DNA of 64,000 nucleotides from Nonomuraea dietziae (GCF_014195505.1 NZ_JACIBV010000001.1:5208001-5272000), one strand, 5' to 3'; shown: positions 1-8,349, counted from the stretch's first letter. Notes: generated from the sequence alone by a model not told the origin. Numbers and translations are program-made.

Positions 1-1259
1 ACGTCGGCGCCGTCCCTCAGGAACGCGAAGCGGGCGTCGAGAGCGGCCAGCCCCGTGGGCCCTGACCCCGGCGGCGGGGGTTCGGCCTCACCCTCGCCGC
101 CGCCGGGTTCGTCCAGCCGGTCGAGCTCCCTGATCTCGCCGTCCGCGAGGCAGGCGCGCACGTGATTGTCGATCTTGATGAGGATCTGCCGCGGTGTCAG
201 GCCCACCGCGCTGTCGAAGGCGTCCTCCCTCACCGGCCACGTCGGGTACGGCGGCTCGAAGTCCACCCGCCCGAACCCCGCCGCGAAGCGCCGCTCCACG
301 ATGGCCCGCGCGGTCTGCGCGTCCTTCAGCACCCTGAGCGTGGCAGGCTCCCTGAACCTGTCACGGACGGTGGCGGTCGCCTGCTCGCGGATCATCATCC
401 AGGTGTGCGGCAGGCACGACAGGACGGTCACCGTCCGCCTGGTGACGTCGCGCAGGGCCATCAGCCCTCCTGCGACCTGCTCGATCACCGCGCCCTGCCC
501 GTCGTCGAGCCTCGACGTCGACTGCGCCACCAGCGCGTCGACCTGGTCGACGGCGATCACCGAGGGCCCGGTCAGCGCGAGCAGCCTCGACAGGTCGCGC
601 ACCACCTCCTGTGGCGACCTGTACCCCTTGGTCAGCCCCCACTCCCTGCCCTGTCCCTCGTCGGGGATCGACGACAGGTAGGCCTGCCCGACGTCCTGGG
701 CCGCCAGGTCGTCGGAGGCCAGCAGCACGAGCGCCCTCGCCGTGTCGTGCGCGTCCCTGAGGACCACGCCGCCCTTGCGGCGCAGCGCGCCCACGAACAG
801 GTCCAGCGCCTCGCCGTCCAGCGGGCGCCTGCCGTCGACGGCCCTGCGTACCATCCTCGGCACGTCCGCCAGCGCCGCCAGCCTGTTGAGCAGCAGCCGC
901 AGCTGCGACTGGCCGTCCTCGGCCGGACGCCACAGGCTGTCGAGCATCGCGATCACGATGCTGTCCCAGAAGTTCCTGGCGTCCAGCAGGCCGACCAGGA
1001 AGAAGTAGCCGCCCTCACGCTGGGCGTGCTCGCGGGCCCAGCCCAGCAGGTGGGTCTTGCCCGTGCCCCGCTGCCCCTGGATCACCACGCCGATCGGGCT
1101 GGCGTCCACGCTCTCCTTGGCCTCCGCCAGCCCTCTGCGGATGTCCAGCGCGGCCGTCGAGTGCAGACTCTCCACGTGGTACGGCGAGGGCCGCCACACG
1201 TCGTCGGGAGCGTGGACGGCGTTGAGCCTGAGCGCGCCGAGCGCTTCCCACTCCTTCAT
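1..1259 (-). CDS. AAA/ASCE ATPase of a nuclease-associated operon (C-terminus beyond window)
   Basis: The open frame starts at an ATG and runs off the left edge after 419 codons, so only the N-terminal part is visible. A Walker A motif GQRGTGKT lies near residues 62-69 and a Walker B-like strand SVIAVDQVDAL near 233-243. A sensor-1-like strand (TVTVLSCLP) and a candidate arginine finger (DRFREP, about 300-305) follow, which fits the Orc1/Cdc6-like or STAND-like AAA class. The start codon shares an ATGA overlap with the upstream winged-helix gene, so translation is probably coupled. Family knowledge only supports a nucleotide-driven switch or motor. A defence role is my inference from the nuclease partner. 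The missing C-terminus may carry the effector or a helicase domain. Confidence 0.85.
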   Translation of the reverse strand, partial: MKEWEALGALRLNAVHAPDDVWRPSPYHVESLHSTAALDIRRGLAEAKESVDASPIGVVIQGQRGTGKTHLLGWAREHAQREGGYFFLVGLLDARNFWDSIVIAMLDSLWRPAEDGQSQLRLLLNRLAALADVPRMVRRAVDGRRPLDGEALDLFVGALRRKGGVVLRDAHDTARALVLLASDDLAAQDVGQAYLSSIPDEGQGREWGLTKGYRSPQEVVRDLSRLLALTGPSVIAVDQVDALVAQSTSRLDDGQGAVIEQVAGGLMALRDVTRRTVTVLSCLPHTWMMIREQATATVRDRFREPATLRVLKDAQTARAIVERRFAAGFGRVDFEPPYPTWPVREDAFDSAVGLTPRQILIKIDNHVRACLADGEIRELDRLDEPGGGEGEAEPPPPGSGPTGLAALDARFAFLRDGAD

Positions 1260-1903
1260 CGCACGCCGATCGCGAGGTAGTGCTTGTGCTGGTCGCTGAT
1301 GACCAGCGCGGCCTCGCGATCCTCCGCCCTCAGCGCCTTCTGGTTGTCCTCGGGCACCATGACGACGTCGGGCTGCCTGTTGAGGCTGCGCAGCGCGTCG
1401 TCCATCACGTCCCTGGGCAGCTCGCTCAGGCGCCTGCGCAGGTCGGTCAGGCTCACCCAGCCGCCCGGCTCGCGAGCCAGCTCGGCATAGGCCCCGCGCA
1501 CCCGGCTCTCGACACCTCCCAGGGCTTCGGTGGCCTCCGGCCGCTCGGCGGTCTCGACGGGCGGCTCAGGCTCGAACAGGTCGCCCAGGCGGTGGTCGGT
1601 GCGCTCCATGAAGCGCGCGACACCCGAGGCCAGAGACCGCAGCGCGCCACCCGTCGCCCCTGGCGAGGCGGCCACCCCCTCGCGGAACTCGTCGGCCAGC
1701 CGCGCCCATCCCCTGTCGGTCAGCACGTGGATCATGGTCCTGCCATGCGGACGGGTCTCCACCAGCTTCAGCTCGTTCAGGTTCGCCCGGTGCTTGGGAG
1801 TCAGCTTGATCCCGTGCTGCTTGGCGAGGTCGGAGTTGAGCACCTCGTCACCCTCGACCATGAGCACGATCAGGGCCGCCGTCTCTACGGCTGACAGTTT
1901 CAT
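1256..1903 (-). CDS. Two-winged-helix hypothetical protein, middle gene of nuclease/ATPase operon
   Basis: Encodes 215 residues. Residues 1-70 look like a winged helix: a helix beginning SAVETAALIVLM, a recognition-like segment around KHRANLNELKLV, and a wing ending in a TDRGWARL turn. Residues 130-215 form a second possible winged helix (VSLTDLRRRL, then VMDDALRSLNRQ). The middle is acidic and proline-rich. The start overlaps the stop of the nuclease gene by ATGA, and the stop overlaps the ATPase start in the same way, so the three genes form one translational unit. It may be the DNA- or partner-binding adaptor between nuclease and ATPase. I do not recognise a named family. Confidence 0.8.
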   Translation of the reverse strand: MKLSAVETAALIVLMVEGDEVLNSDLAKQHGIKLTPKHRANLNELKLVETRPHGRTMIHVLTDRGWARLADEFREGVAASPGATGGALRSLASGVARFMERTDHRLGDLFEPEPPVETAERPEATEALGGVESRVRGAYAELAREPGGWVSLTDLRRRLSELPRDVMDDALRSLNRQPDVVMVPEDNQKALRAEDREAALVISDQHKHYLAIGVR

Positions 1904-2829
1904 CGCTTGCCTCTCTTGACGAAGTCCTCGATCTCGCGGGCCACGGACCAGGGGTCCGACAGGACGGCGTGGCTGGTGAAGCGCAGCACCACGAAACCGT
2001 CCCGCTGCAGCCGTACGTCGCGCTGCCGGTCGGCCGCGAACTTCTCCGGTCGCAGGTGGCTGTCGTCGTCGATCTCCACGATCACGCGGGCCTCGCGCCA
2101 GAGCAGGTCCGGCCTGATGGGGTTGGTGAGGGGATGGGCGTGGTAACCCTGGTTCCACTCCCTGTCGGCCGCCCACGCGCATCCCGCCAGCACGCTCTCC
2201 AGGCGCTGCTCCGCCCTGCTCGCGTGATGCGGCCTCCCCCGGGCCACCCGCGCCTCCGGCAGCCCGGGAGACGCCCCCGCCAGCGCCACGCGTGTCCCCC
2301 GGGACACGACCGACGGCTCCGGATGGCCGGCCGGCGGGTTCGGTGGCGCGGGGGGCGGCGGTTCCTGGAGGCGGCACTGGACGTGGAGGCCGCTCCACCG
2401 TTCCAGCCACCGGCACCCGGCCGCGAGCACCTCGGCCTCGCTCCCGCTCATCCCCCGTGGCGGGGTCACCGCGATCGTCGATCCCGTGCCGAGCACCCTG
2501 CCCAGCCCCGCCGCGCGTACCTCGGCGGGCAGGCGGGCCGTACAGGGGCGGCCGCTGAGCGCCGCCTCGGCGAGGTCGGCGAGGAACGGCCCGAAGTGCC
2601 TGTCACCCGCCGCCAGCCGTACGGCCAGCATCCGCACGGCGCGCACGCCTGCGCCCCCGGGCCCCGCGATCTGCTCGGCTCCCGGTAACCACTGGGGGAA
2701 GCGGCGCACGGCGAGATCCTCCATGTCGCGCAGCACCGCCGCCACCAGATCGCTCATCCGGCGCGGAGCGGCAGCGGCATGCGTGAGGACGACCGGCGAC
2801 ACTGCGGAATCCCCCCGATTACGGACCAT
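1900..2829 (-). CDS. DUF559/Vsr-like PD-(D/E)XK endonuclease-domain protein
   Basis: Encodes 309 residues. The last 110 carry the DUF559 signature of the very-short-patch-repair endonuclease fold: a helix with Glu (SRAEQRLESVL), then RPDLLW, the strand VIVEIDDDSH, a DRQRDVRLQRDGF helix and VVLRFT. The Asp of PDLL and Glu/Asp of VEIDDD match metal-binding positions of PD-(D/E)XK nucleases. The N-terminal 200 residues are Ala/Arg-rich and unassigned, with a Pro-rich linker near 155-170. It is the first gene of the operon. A GAGTGG sequence just before the ATG is a modest ribosome site. DUF559 proteins occur both in defence islands and as orphans, so nuclease activity is likely and the biological role is inferred. 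Confidence 0.82.
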   Translation of the reverse strand: MVRNRGDSAVSPVVLTHAAAAPRRMSDLVAAVLRDMEDLAVRRFPQWLPGAEQIAGPGGAGVRAVRMLAVRLAAGDRHFGPFLADLAEAALSGRPCTARLPAEVRAAGLGRVLGTGSTIAVTPPRGMSGSEAEVLAAGCRWLERWSGLHVQCRLQEPPPPAPPNPPAGHPEPSVVSRGTRVALAGASPGLPEARVARGRPHHASRAEQRLESVLAGCAWAADREWNQGYHAHPLTNPIRPDLLWREARVIVEIDDDSHLRPEKFAADRQRDVRLQRDGFVVLRFTSHAVLSDPWSVAREIEDFVKRGKR

Positions 2830-3013
2830 CCACTCTTTGCTGAAGCTATACGTAATCGGCCTCGCCGCACGTGAGTGTTACGAGATGTTCTGGACGCGCG
2901 TCGCGATCCCTAAGGACTTCGCCACCGTTGCCCCAAGCCACGCCGACCGCCGCGCCCCCGTGACTAGCTTCGTCATTCGTCGGATCACCGAACACGATCA
3001 AGGGGGAACGTGC

Positions 3014-3754
3014 ATGTACAACGCATCACGGGGCATTCGGAGCGTCCTTGCGGTGGCCGTGCTGGCGACGGGGGCGAGCTGGCTTGCAGCGGCGCCCGCG
3101 TCGGCCGAGATCTGTGACGAGAAGGTCGTTCTGCTCGACAGCACGACCGTGGCGGCGGTCTGCGAGGAGACGGCCGGGCTGCGCGCGAGGGCCACCAGGA
3201 CGGCCATGACCGCGCCCAGGGGCTCGGAGCTGTCGATGTCGGCCGAGCGCCTGGCCAAGACGGCGGGACTGCCCGGACTGTCGCGCACCACCGCGGTGCT
3301 GAGCCTCGCCGACACGGGCGGCGTCGCCGCGGGAGCGGGACTGCCCTCCCTCCCCTCGGGCGTACCGGGGAAGAAGGGGATCGTGGAGGCTTCCAAGCTG
3401 TCGATGACGCCCGACCTGCCGGGGCTGCCGACGCTGCCGAGCACAGAGGCCGTGGACGACGGGTTCAGGCTGGGCGAGCTGGGCGGGCGGGCCGAGGTGG
3501 CCCAGGTCGCCGAGGTGGCCGAGGTGAACGAGGTCTCAGAGGTGTCAGGGGCCGTCGCGCCCGAGATGGCCATGCCCGACGCGGCAGGGGTGACGGGCAT
3601 GACGGCCCCCATCAACCTGACCCCGCCGATCAACGAGGTGACGGCGAAGGTCGGGGAGCTGGTGGAGAAGCGCGGCGCGCAGGTGCTGCCGCCCCTGTCA
3701 GTGACGAACGGCGAAGGGGCCGACGGGCTGGCGGAGGAACTCGACCTGGGCTGA
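3014..3754 (+). CDS. Secreted Ala/Val/Pro-rich hypothetical protein with VxEV repeats
   Basis: Encodes 246 residues from an ATG preceded by AAGGGGGAAC. Residues 1-32 form a Sec signal peptide with an Arg-containing n-region, a VLAVAVLATGASWLA core and cleavage after ASA. Two Cys lie close to the mature N-terminus. Around residues 158-180 there is a short degenerate repeat of VAEV/VNEV/VSEV triplets. The rest is rich in Gly, Pro and Leu with PGLP/LPSLP motifs. No domain is recognised. A strong shared hairpin follows the gene. Probably exported or wall-associated; no function can be inferred. Confidence 0.8.
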   Translation: MYNASRGIRSVLAVAVLATGASWLAAAPASAEICDEKVVLLDSTTVAAVCEETAGLRARATRTAMTAPRGSELSMSAERLAKTAGLPGLSRTTAVLSLADTGGVAAGAGLPSLPSGVPGKKGIVEASKLSMTPDLPGLPTLPSTEAVDDGFRLGELGGRAEVAQVAEVAEVNEVSEVSGAVAPEMAMPDAAGVTGMTAPINLTPPINEVTAKVGELVEKRGAQVLPPLSVTNGEGADGLAEELDLG

Positions 3755-3810
3755 GGGCCCAGCACATCCGCGGGACGCGGCGCGCCTCCGTCCCGTGGAT
3801 CCACATAGCT

Positions 3811-3843
3811 GAAGGGCCGTGCCCCCTGGGGGCCCGGCCCTTC
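3811..3843. terminator. Bidirectional hairpin terminator
   Basis: A near-perfect GC-rich hairpin with arms GAAGGGCC/GGCCCTTC extended through a CCCCC/GGGGG core and a minimal loop. It lies between two convergent genes that end 57 bp upstream and 6 bp downstream, so it probably terminates both. Confidence 0.85.
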
Positions 3844-3848
3844 AGGTG

Positions 3849-4379
3849 TCAGGAGATCAGCGAGTCGAGCTCGTCCTCCGGCAGGCCGAGGTCGAGCCTG
3901 ATGCGGTAACGCGTGCGCAGCAGGGCGACGTGCTCCGGATCGTCCTCGGCGCAGGCGAGCACCGCCTGGGTGGCCCACTCGAGCCCGCCCTGCAGATCGC
4001 CGTAGGCCACGAGGGTCTCGGCGATGTTGTGGGCCGTCGCCGGGGTGGCGGTGCCCTCGACTCTGAGCGTCTCGATGATCTCTCTGGCCTCGCCTGGCCT
4101 GTCGAGCTCGAAGAGCGTGTCGGCGATGCCCGCTCTGGGGTCGATGCCGGACTCGCCTCCGTCGTCGACCGCGCGCTGGAAGCACTCCAACGCCCGGGCC
4201 GGTTGGCCGGCCTGCCTCCACTCGTCGGCGGCCAGCACGAGGATGGCCGCGCGGGAGACGTCGCCCGACGAATAGGCGACGGCGAGCTCGTCGAGCTGCC
4301 TGGCCAGCGATCCGTGGTCGTCCGCCAGTAGGGCCTGCTCAAGCAAGCGATCAAGGTGCTCACGGGTCACATGCGCCAC
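3849..4379 (-). CDS. Tetratricopeptide-repeat protein
   Basis: Encodes 176 residues, acidic and almost fully helical. TPR-like units are visible around WRQAGQPARALECFQRAVDDG, ADTLFELDRPGEAREIIE and ETLVAYGDLQGGLEWATQAV, i.e. three to four repeats between residues 50 and 150. There is no signal peptide, so it is probably a cytoplasmic scaffold. It diverges from the small exported protein gene on the right and converges on a shared hairpin on the left. Partners are unknown. Confidence 0.8.
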   Translation of the reverse strand: MAHVTREHLDRLLEQALLADDHGSLARQLDELAVAYSSGDVSRAAILVLAADEWRQAGQPARALECFQRAVDDGGESGIDPRAGIADTLFELDRPGEAREIIETLRVEGTATPATAHNIAETLVAYGDLQGGLEWATQAVLACAEDDPEHVALLRTRYRIRLDLGLPEDELDSLIS

Positions 4380-4542
4380 ACCGCGAGACTATCGAGCCGC
4401 ACCGGCTTTTGCCTGGACAATGCGCATCACCGACCGGGCACGACTTCGGCAACGATTCGTGCAAACCCCATTACTCTCCGCGTATCCGCACAGGACCTTG
4501 GGCATATACGGCACACGTCATCAGGGGCGGAAGGGGCTCGGC

Positions 4543-4905
4543 ATGTCCAAGCAATTGACCTTCACGATCGCCTGTGCCGCGGTGTTGTCCGCCGTGATCC
4601 CGGGCGCCGCCGGATATTTCTCCGCGAGACTCGATGCCGTGGAGGCGGCCGAACAACGGGTCTCGGCGCTCCATCAGCGGCTGGCGACCAAGGTGGCCAA
4701 GATCTCGCTACCCCGCCCGTGCGGGCCCGGTGGGGAGACCAGGACGAAGCCCGAGCGAGAACCCGTGCCGGCGGCCTTCGTGCCCGCGCCCGAGACACCC
4801 ACCTCGCCCAGGAACCGCTGGCCCAGGCAGGACCAGCCGGTGGTGCCCGCGCCGGAGTGGAATCCGACGCCGATCACGCCTGCTGACGCTGCCGGCGAGG
4901 ATTGA
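4543..4905 (+). CDS. Small membrane-anchored hypothetical protein
   Basis: Encodes 120 residues if the ATG preceded by GGAAGGGG is used; a longer frame upstream has no ribosome site. Residues 1-25 form a hydrophobic signal or anchor segment (TFTIACAAVLSAVIPGAAGY). Residues 28-50 look like a short coiled coil (AVEAAEQRVSALHQRL). The remainder is a Pro/Arg-rich tail. The last 32 bp overlap the 3' end of the convergent TetR gene. No family is recognised. Confidence 0.65.
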   Translation: MSKQLTFTIACAAVLSAVIPGAAGYFSARLDAVEAAEQRVSALHQRLATKVAKISLPRPCGPGGETRTKPEREPVPAAFVPAPETPTSPRNRWPRQDQPVVPAPEWNPTPITPADAAGED

Positions 4906-5548
4906 GCCTGCGCGACAGGAACGACCTGATCAGCTGCTTGGCCGCCGCCACGATCTCGGGCTCGCCCTTCGGGTCGCGGCGGAAGGCCAGCTTGAGCACG
5001 GCGTCGCCCGCCTCGACGGCGACCAGCACGGCCACGTCGAGCTCCTCGCTGTCGGCCAGGCCGTACTCCTCGAGCAGCAGGCCGCGCAGCCGGCCGGCGA
5101 TCACCATGTTGTTCTCGGAGTCGGAGTCGAGCAGGTTGAGGTCGACGACGTCGCCGAAGTGGAGGCTCTTGAAGCCCGGCACGCTCCTGTGCATGTCGAC
5201 GTACTCGTCGATGATCGCGTCGACCGCCTCCCACCACCCGCGATAGTCCTCGTCGAGGAAGCGGGCGCCCACCCTGGAGACGAACAGCTCCACGTTGCGC
5301 CTGGTCACCTCCTGGGTGATGGCGCGTTTGTCGGGGAAGAACTGGTAGACCGACCCGATGGCCACCCCTGCCCGCTCGGCGATGCGCGTGGTGGACAGCG
5401 CCTCGTAACCGACGTCGTCGAGCAGGTGGGCACACGCGTCGAGCATGCGCTCGACCCTGCGGGCGCTACGGCGCTGCGTGGGCTGACGGCGGAGCGGGGT
5501 GGGCTCGGTGCCGTCTTCGTCAACCGGCAAGGAGGACACGGTCTTCAT
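4874..5548 (-). CDS. TetR/AcrR family transcriptional regulator
   Basis: Encodes 224 residues. The N-terminal helix-turn-helix is typical of TetR: RRVERMLDACAHLLDD, then YEALSTTRIAERAGVAIGSV and YQFFPDKRAI (residues 28-80). The C-terminal ligand/dimer domain is variable. GGAGG precedes the ATG. It lies 64 bp downstream of the hydrolase gene on the same strand, so it may be cotranscribed with it or use its own promoter in the gap, which contains an ATTG-N12-CAAT inverted repeat. The ligand is unknown; control of the neighbouring hydrolase is a reasonable inference. Confidence 0.88.
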   Translation of the reverse strand: MKTVSSLPVDEDGTEPTPLRRQPTQRRSARRVERMLDACAHLLDDVGYEALSTTRIAERAGVAIGSVYQFFPDKRAITQEVTRRNVELFVSRVGARFLDEDYRGWWEAVDAIIDEYVDMHRSVPGFKSLHFGDVVDLNLLDSDSENNMVIAGRLRGLLLEEYGLADSEELDVAVLVAVEAGDAVLKLAFRRDPKGEPEIVAAAKQLIRSFLSRRLNPRRQRQQA

Positions 5549-5612
5549 CTTGCCTCCAATCGGCCGCCCCGTCCCTGGAAAAGGCTGATTGTAGAAAGAC
5601 GTGCAATGCGGC

Positions 5613-6401
5613 TCACCCGCCGGTCGTCCACTCGGCGAACTCGGCGATCAGTGCGGCGACCGTCTCCGGCCGCGAGCGCTGCGCCCAGTGGTCGGCGACG
5701 ATCCTCCTGTGCCTGAACTTCGGCGCCCACTGGCCGAGGGAGGCGAGCAGCCAGGGGGAGACGTAGTGGTCGCGCGTGCTCTCGATCAGCTGGACGGGCA
5801 CGTTCACGTGCGGGTCACCAGGACGGCGCAGCCCGCCGGCCATGTTGGCCCGGTAGAGCTTGAGCCCGTTGCGGGCGTCGGCGGCGGTGGCGCCCAGCGC
5901 GCGGGCCAGGGGCGCCATGACCAGTTCGGGCAGCACCGGCAGCTGGAAGGCGGCGATGTACCACGAGCGCATCAGCTGCCCTGCCGCCCTGAGGGGACCC
6001 GCCTGGCGGAAGAAGGCGGCGGCCTGGTCGAGCCCAGGACCTCCGAGCGAGGTGAAGGAGGCGAGCCTGTCGCTCCTGCCGGCGAAGTACCACCCCTGGA
6101 TGGAGCCCCAGTCGTGGGCGGCGAGGTGGACCTTGGGCTTGCCGACGGCGTCGAGCACGGCGTCCATGTCGGCCGCCAGCCTGTCGAGCCGGTAGGCGCC
6201 GACCGCGCGCGGCGCCGACGACCCGCCCGCCCCTCTCACGTCGTAGCGGACGACGTGGAAGCGGTCCTGGAGCAGGTCGGCGACCTGATCCCACACGCGG
6301 TGGTCGTCGGGGTAGCCGTGCAGCAGCACGATCGTCGGGCTGGCGGGGTCGCCCTGCTCGTAGACCGCCAGCCGTACCTCACCCGAGGCTATTAGACGCA
6401 C
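5613..6401 (-). CDS. Alpha/beta hydrolase, EphD-like epoxide hydrolase half
   Basis: Encodes 262 residues from a GTG. The core is complete: HGYPDDH oxyanion region (29-35), HDWGS nucleophile elbow with Asp as nucleophile, cap region 125-200, acid in STRDHYV, and catalytic His in ADHWAQRSRPE near the C-terminus. An Asp nucleophile marks epoxide hydrolases and haloalkane dehalogenases. In many actinobacteria the closest proteins (EphD type) carry a C-terminal SDR domain; here the frame stops after the hydrolase. It begins 10 bp after the CapA-like gene, so the two are probably cotranscribed. The substrate is unknown. Confidence 0.85.
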   Translation of the reverse strand: MRLIASGEVRLAVYEQGDPASPTIVLLHGYPDDHRVWDQVADLLQDRFHVVRYDVRGAGGSSAPRAVGAYRLDRLAADMDAVLDAVGKPKVHLAAHDWGSIQGWYFAGRSDRLASFTSLGGPGLDQAAAFFRQAGPLRAAGQLMRSWYIAAFQLPVLPELVMAPLARALGATAADARNGLKLYRANMAGGLRRPGDPHVNVPVQLIESTRDHYVSPWLLASLGQWAPKFRHRRIVADHWAQRSRPETVAALIAEFAEWTTGG

Positions 6402-6411
6402 AGTCCAAAGA

Positions 6412-7485
6412 TTAGCTGTCCTCGGGGCTGGCGGCCAGGCCCGTGCAGGAACGCAGGCTCTTCCAGTTGGTGATGGCCTGGGTCCTGGCCGCGCCGGTGA
6501 GCGGGATCGGGACGCCGCCCTGGATCGTGGCGGGGGTCCACTTGTTCTTCAGCACCTTGCGGCCGTCGATGGTCAGCGTGAGCACGCCTGTCCTGCCTGT
6601 CTCGGGCCCCCAGTTGTAGAAGACGAAGTTGCCCATGCCGTAGTTGACGTAGGCGTTGCCCAGGTAGCCGCTGCCGAGCAGGATGTGCGCGTGGCCGCCG
6701 ACGATGACGTCCGCGCCCGCCTTGACCAGCTTGGGGGCGAGGGAGCGCTGGGCGGGGTTGGGGCACTTCTGCATCTCCGTGCCCCAGTGCAGGTGCACGA
6801 TCACCGTGTCGGAGGACTTGCGGGCCTGCCGTACCGCCCTGATGAGCCTGTCCTCGTTCTTGGCGGAGGCCAGCCCGCCCTTGGAACCGGCGGCGCTCCA
6901 CGACTGGATGAACTCCGCGTCGAGCACCTGGGTGGCCCCGATGATCGACACGCGGTTGCCGTTGACCGTGACGCGGTAGGGCTTGTACGCCTCTGTCTCG
7001 TTCCTGCCGATGCCCACGACGGGGAACCTCGAGCGCTTGATCGCGGCCATGGAATCGGCCAGCCCGCTCTCCATGTAGTCCATGCCGTGGTTGTTGGCCA
7101 TGGAGACCACGTCGACGCCCGCCGCCTTGAGCGCGGTGAAGGCCGTGGCGGGGGCGCGGAAGGTGTACTGCTTGCCGGGCGCCGGCGTGCCGCCCGTCGT
7201 GATCGCGGTCTCCAGGTTGATCATCGCGAGGTCCGACGCCTTCAGCACCTTGGCGATCGGGCCGAGCGCGGTGCGCGGGTTGGCGAGCCTGCTGCGCAGC
7301 ACGCCCTCGAAGTGCACGTCACCGCCGAAGGAGATGGTGTACGGCCGGCGCTCCGGCTCCTCGGGGAGGCTCGGAGCGATCGTCGGCTTCTCGGCCACGT
7401 CTGCCGCCTGATCCGATTTCGCCGCCGAACAAGCGGTCAGCGCTATCGCGACCCCCACGGCGATGACGGCGTGGCTCGGTCTCAT
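6412..7485 (-). CDS. CapA/PgsA-family metallophosphatase lipoprotein
   Basis: Encodes 357 residues with a lipoprotein signal (lipobox LTAC, Cys19) after an AGGAGGGCAG ribosome site. The PGA_cap domain follows: FGGDVHFEG, INLETAIT, SMANNHGMDY, VIVHLHWGTEM and GGHAHI are the usual metal-binding signatures of this calcineurin-like fold. Family members are linked to capsule or poly-gamma-glutamate synthesis, but actinomycete copies are mostly orphan and uncharacterised. It should sit on the outer face of the membrane. It leads the hydrolase gene by 10 bp. Confidence 0.88.
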   Translation of the reverse strand: MRPSHAVIAVGVAIALTACSAAKSDQAADVAEKPTIAPSLPEEPERRPYTISFGGDVHFEGVLRSRLANPRTALGPIAKVLKASDLAMINLETAITTGGTPAPGKQYTFRAPATAFTALKAAGVDVVSMANNHGMDYMESGLADSMAAIKRSRFPVVGIGRNETEAYKPYRVTVNGNRVSIIGATQVLDAEFIQSWSAAGSKGGLASAKNEDRLIRAVRQARKSSDTVIVHLHWGTEMQKCPNPAQRSLAPKLVKAGADVIVGGHAHILLGSGYLGNAYVNYGMGNFVFYNWGPETGRTGVLTLTIDGRKVLKNKWTPATIQGGVPIPLTGAARTQAITNWKSLRSCTGLAASPEDS

Positions 7486-7500
7486 CTGCCCTCCTGATCT

Positions 7501-8349
7501 TCAGGCACCGAGCATGCCATGGGCACGCTCACTGTGCGCGGTGAGCCACACCACGGCCGAGCGTGTCGCCTCGTCGACGGGGGTGTAGACAGTCATGCGG
7601 GTCTCCGGCGCCGAGGCGCAGTTGAACATCGCGCTCGTGAAGCGCAGCTCCCCCACGACCTCGTTGTTGAAGGTCTTGGCGCGCGAGCGGGGATCGGCCA
7701 CGTCGTGGGTGGCCCACAGCGCGGCGAACTCGGGGCTGGCCGCCGACAGCCGTTTCACGAAGTCGCGCCAGCAGGGGTCGTCGGCGTGACGGGTGTAGGC
7801 GCCGCGGAAGACGGCGACACTGCCGTGGAGCTCCTGCTCCCTGTTGACCAGCGCGGTACGCCACTCGCGGTGGACGAAGCACTGCCAGAGCGAGTTGCGC
7901 TCCTCGACCGGCGCGCTGACCAGTTCGGGGAAGAGCGCGGCGTAGGCGGGGTTCCATGCCAGGACGTCGTGGCGGCTGTTGCTGTAGGCGGCGGGCAACG
8001 GGCTGAGCTGATCGATGATCACCTGCATCGACGGGGTGACGAGACCGCCATCGGGCGTGGGGGCCGCCTCGGCGTGCCCGGCCAGCAGGTGGAGCTGGTG
8101 ACGCTCGGCGGCGTCGAGCATGAGGGTGCGGGCGATGGAGTCGAGCACCTGGAGGCTGACGTTGATCGGCCGTCCCTGCTCCAGCCAGGTGTACCAGGTC
8201 ACCCCGACCCCGGCGAGCTGGGCGACCTCCTCCCTGCGCAGCCCCGGCGTACGCCTGCGGGTGCCGGGCGGCAGCCCCACCATCTCGGGCGTGACCCGCT
8301 CACGCCTGGTGCGGAGGAATGCCGCCAGGTCGTCACGCCTTTTACTCAT
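7501..8349 (-). CDS. HTH regulator with MmyB-like ligand domain
   Basis: Encodes 282 residues. The N-terminal XRE-type HTH shows the family opening RTRRERVTPEMVGLP, then RTPGLRREEVAQLAGVGVTW and YTWLEQGR (residues 10-65). Residues 105-275 form the MmyB-like (MLTR) PAS-fold domain (NSRHDVLAWNPAYAALF; GELRF; VYTPVDEA). This class typically represses a divergent enzyme or efflux gene. Here the divergent partner is an MFS exporter 69 bp away, so control of that pump is likely. The ligand is unknown. Confidence 0.9.
   Translation of the reverse strand: MSKRRDDLAAFLRTRRERVTPEMVGLPPGTRRRTPGLRREEVAQLAGVGVTWYTWLEQGRPINVSLQVLDSIARTLMLDAAERHQLHLLAGHAEAAPTPDGGLVTPSMQVIIDQLSPLPAAYSNSRHDVLAWNPAYAALFPELVSAPVEERNSLWQCFVHREWRTALVNREQELHGSVAVFRGAYTRHADDPCWRDFVKRLSAASPEFAALWATHDVADPRSRAKTFNNEVVGELRFTSAMFNCASAPETRMTVYTPVDEATRSAVVWLTAHSERAHGMLGA

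Noticed and set aside
162..1280. Long rightward open frame of 372 codons at the left edge
   Set aside because: It is antisense to the ATPase frame, is Arg/Pro/His-rich without domains, and the opposite strand shows clear Walker motifs.
1..2829. Wadjet (JetABCD) or BREX assignment for the left-edge operon
   Set aside because: No SMC-like coiled coil, no methyltransferase or PglZ in view, and the ATPase is AAA-like; evidence is too thin for a named system.
4634..5716. Rightward frame of 360 codons
   Set aside because: Antisense to the TetR gene, which has an intact HTH; high-GC shadow.
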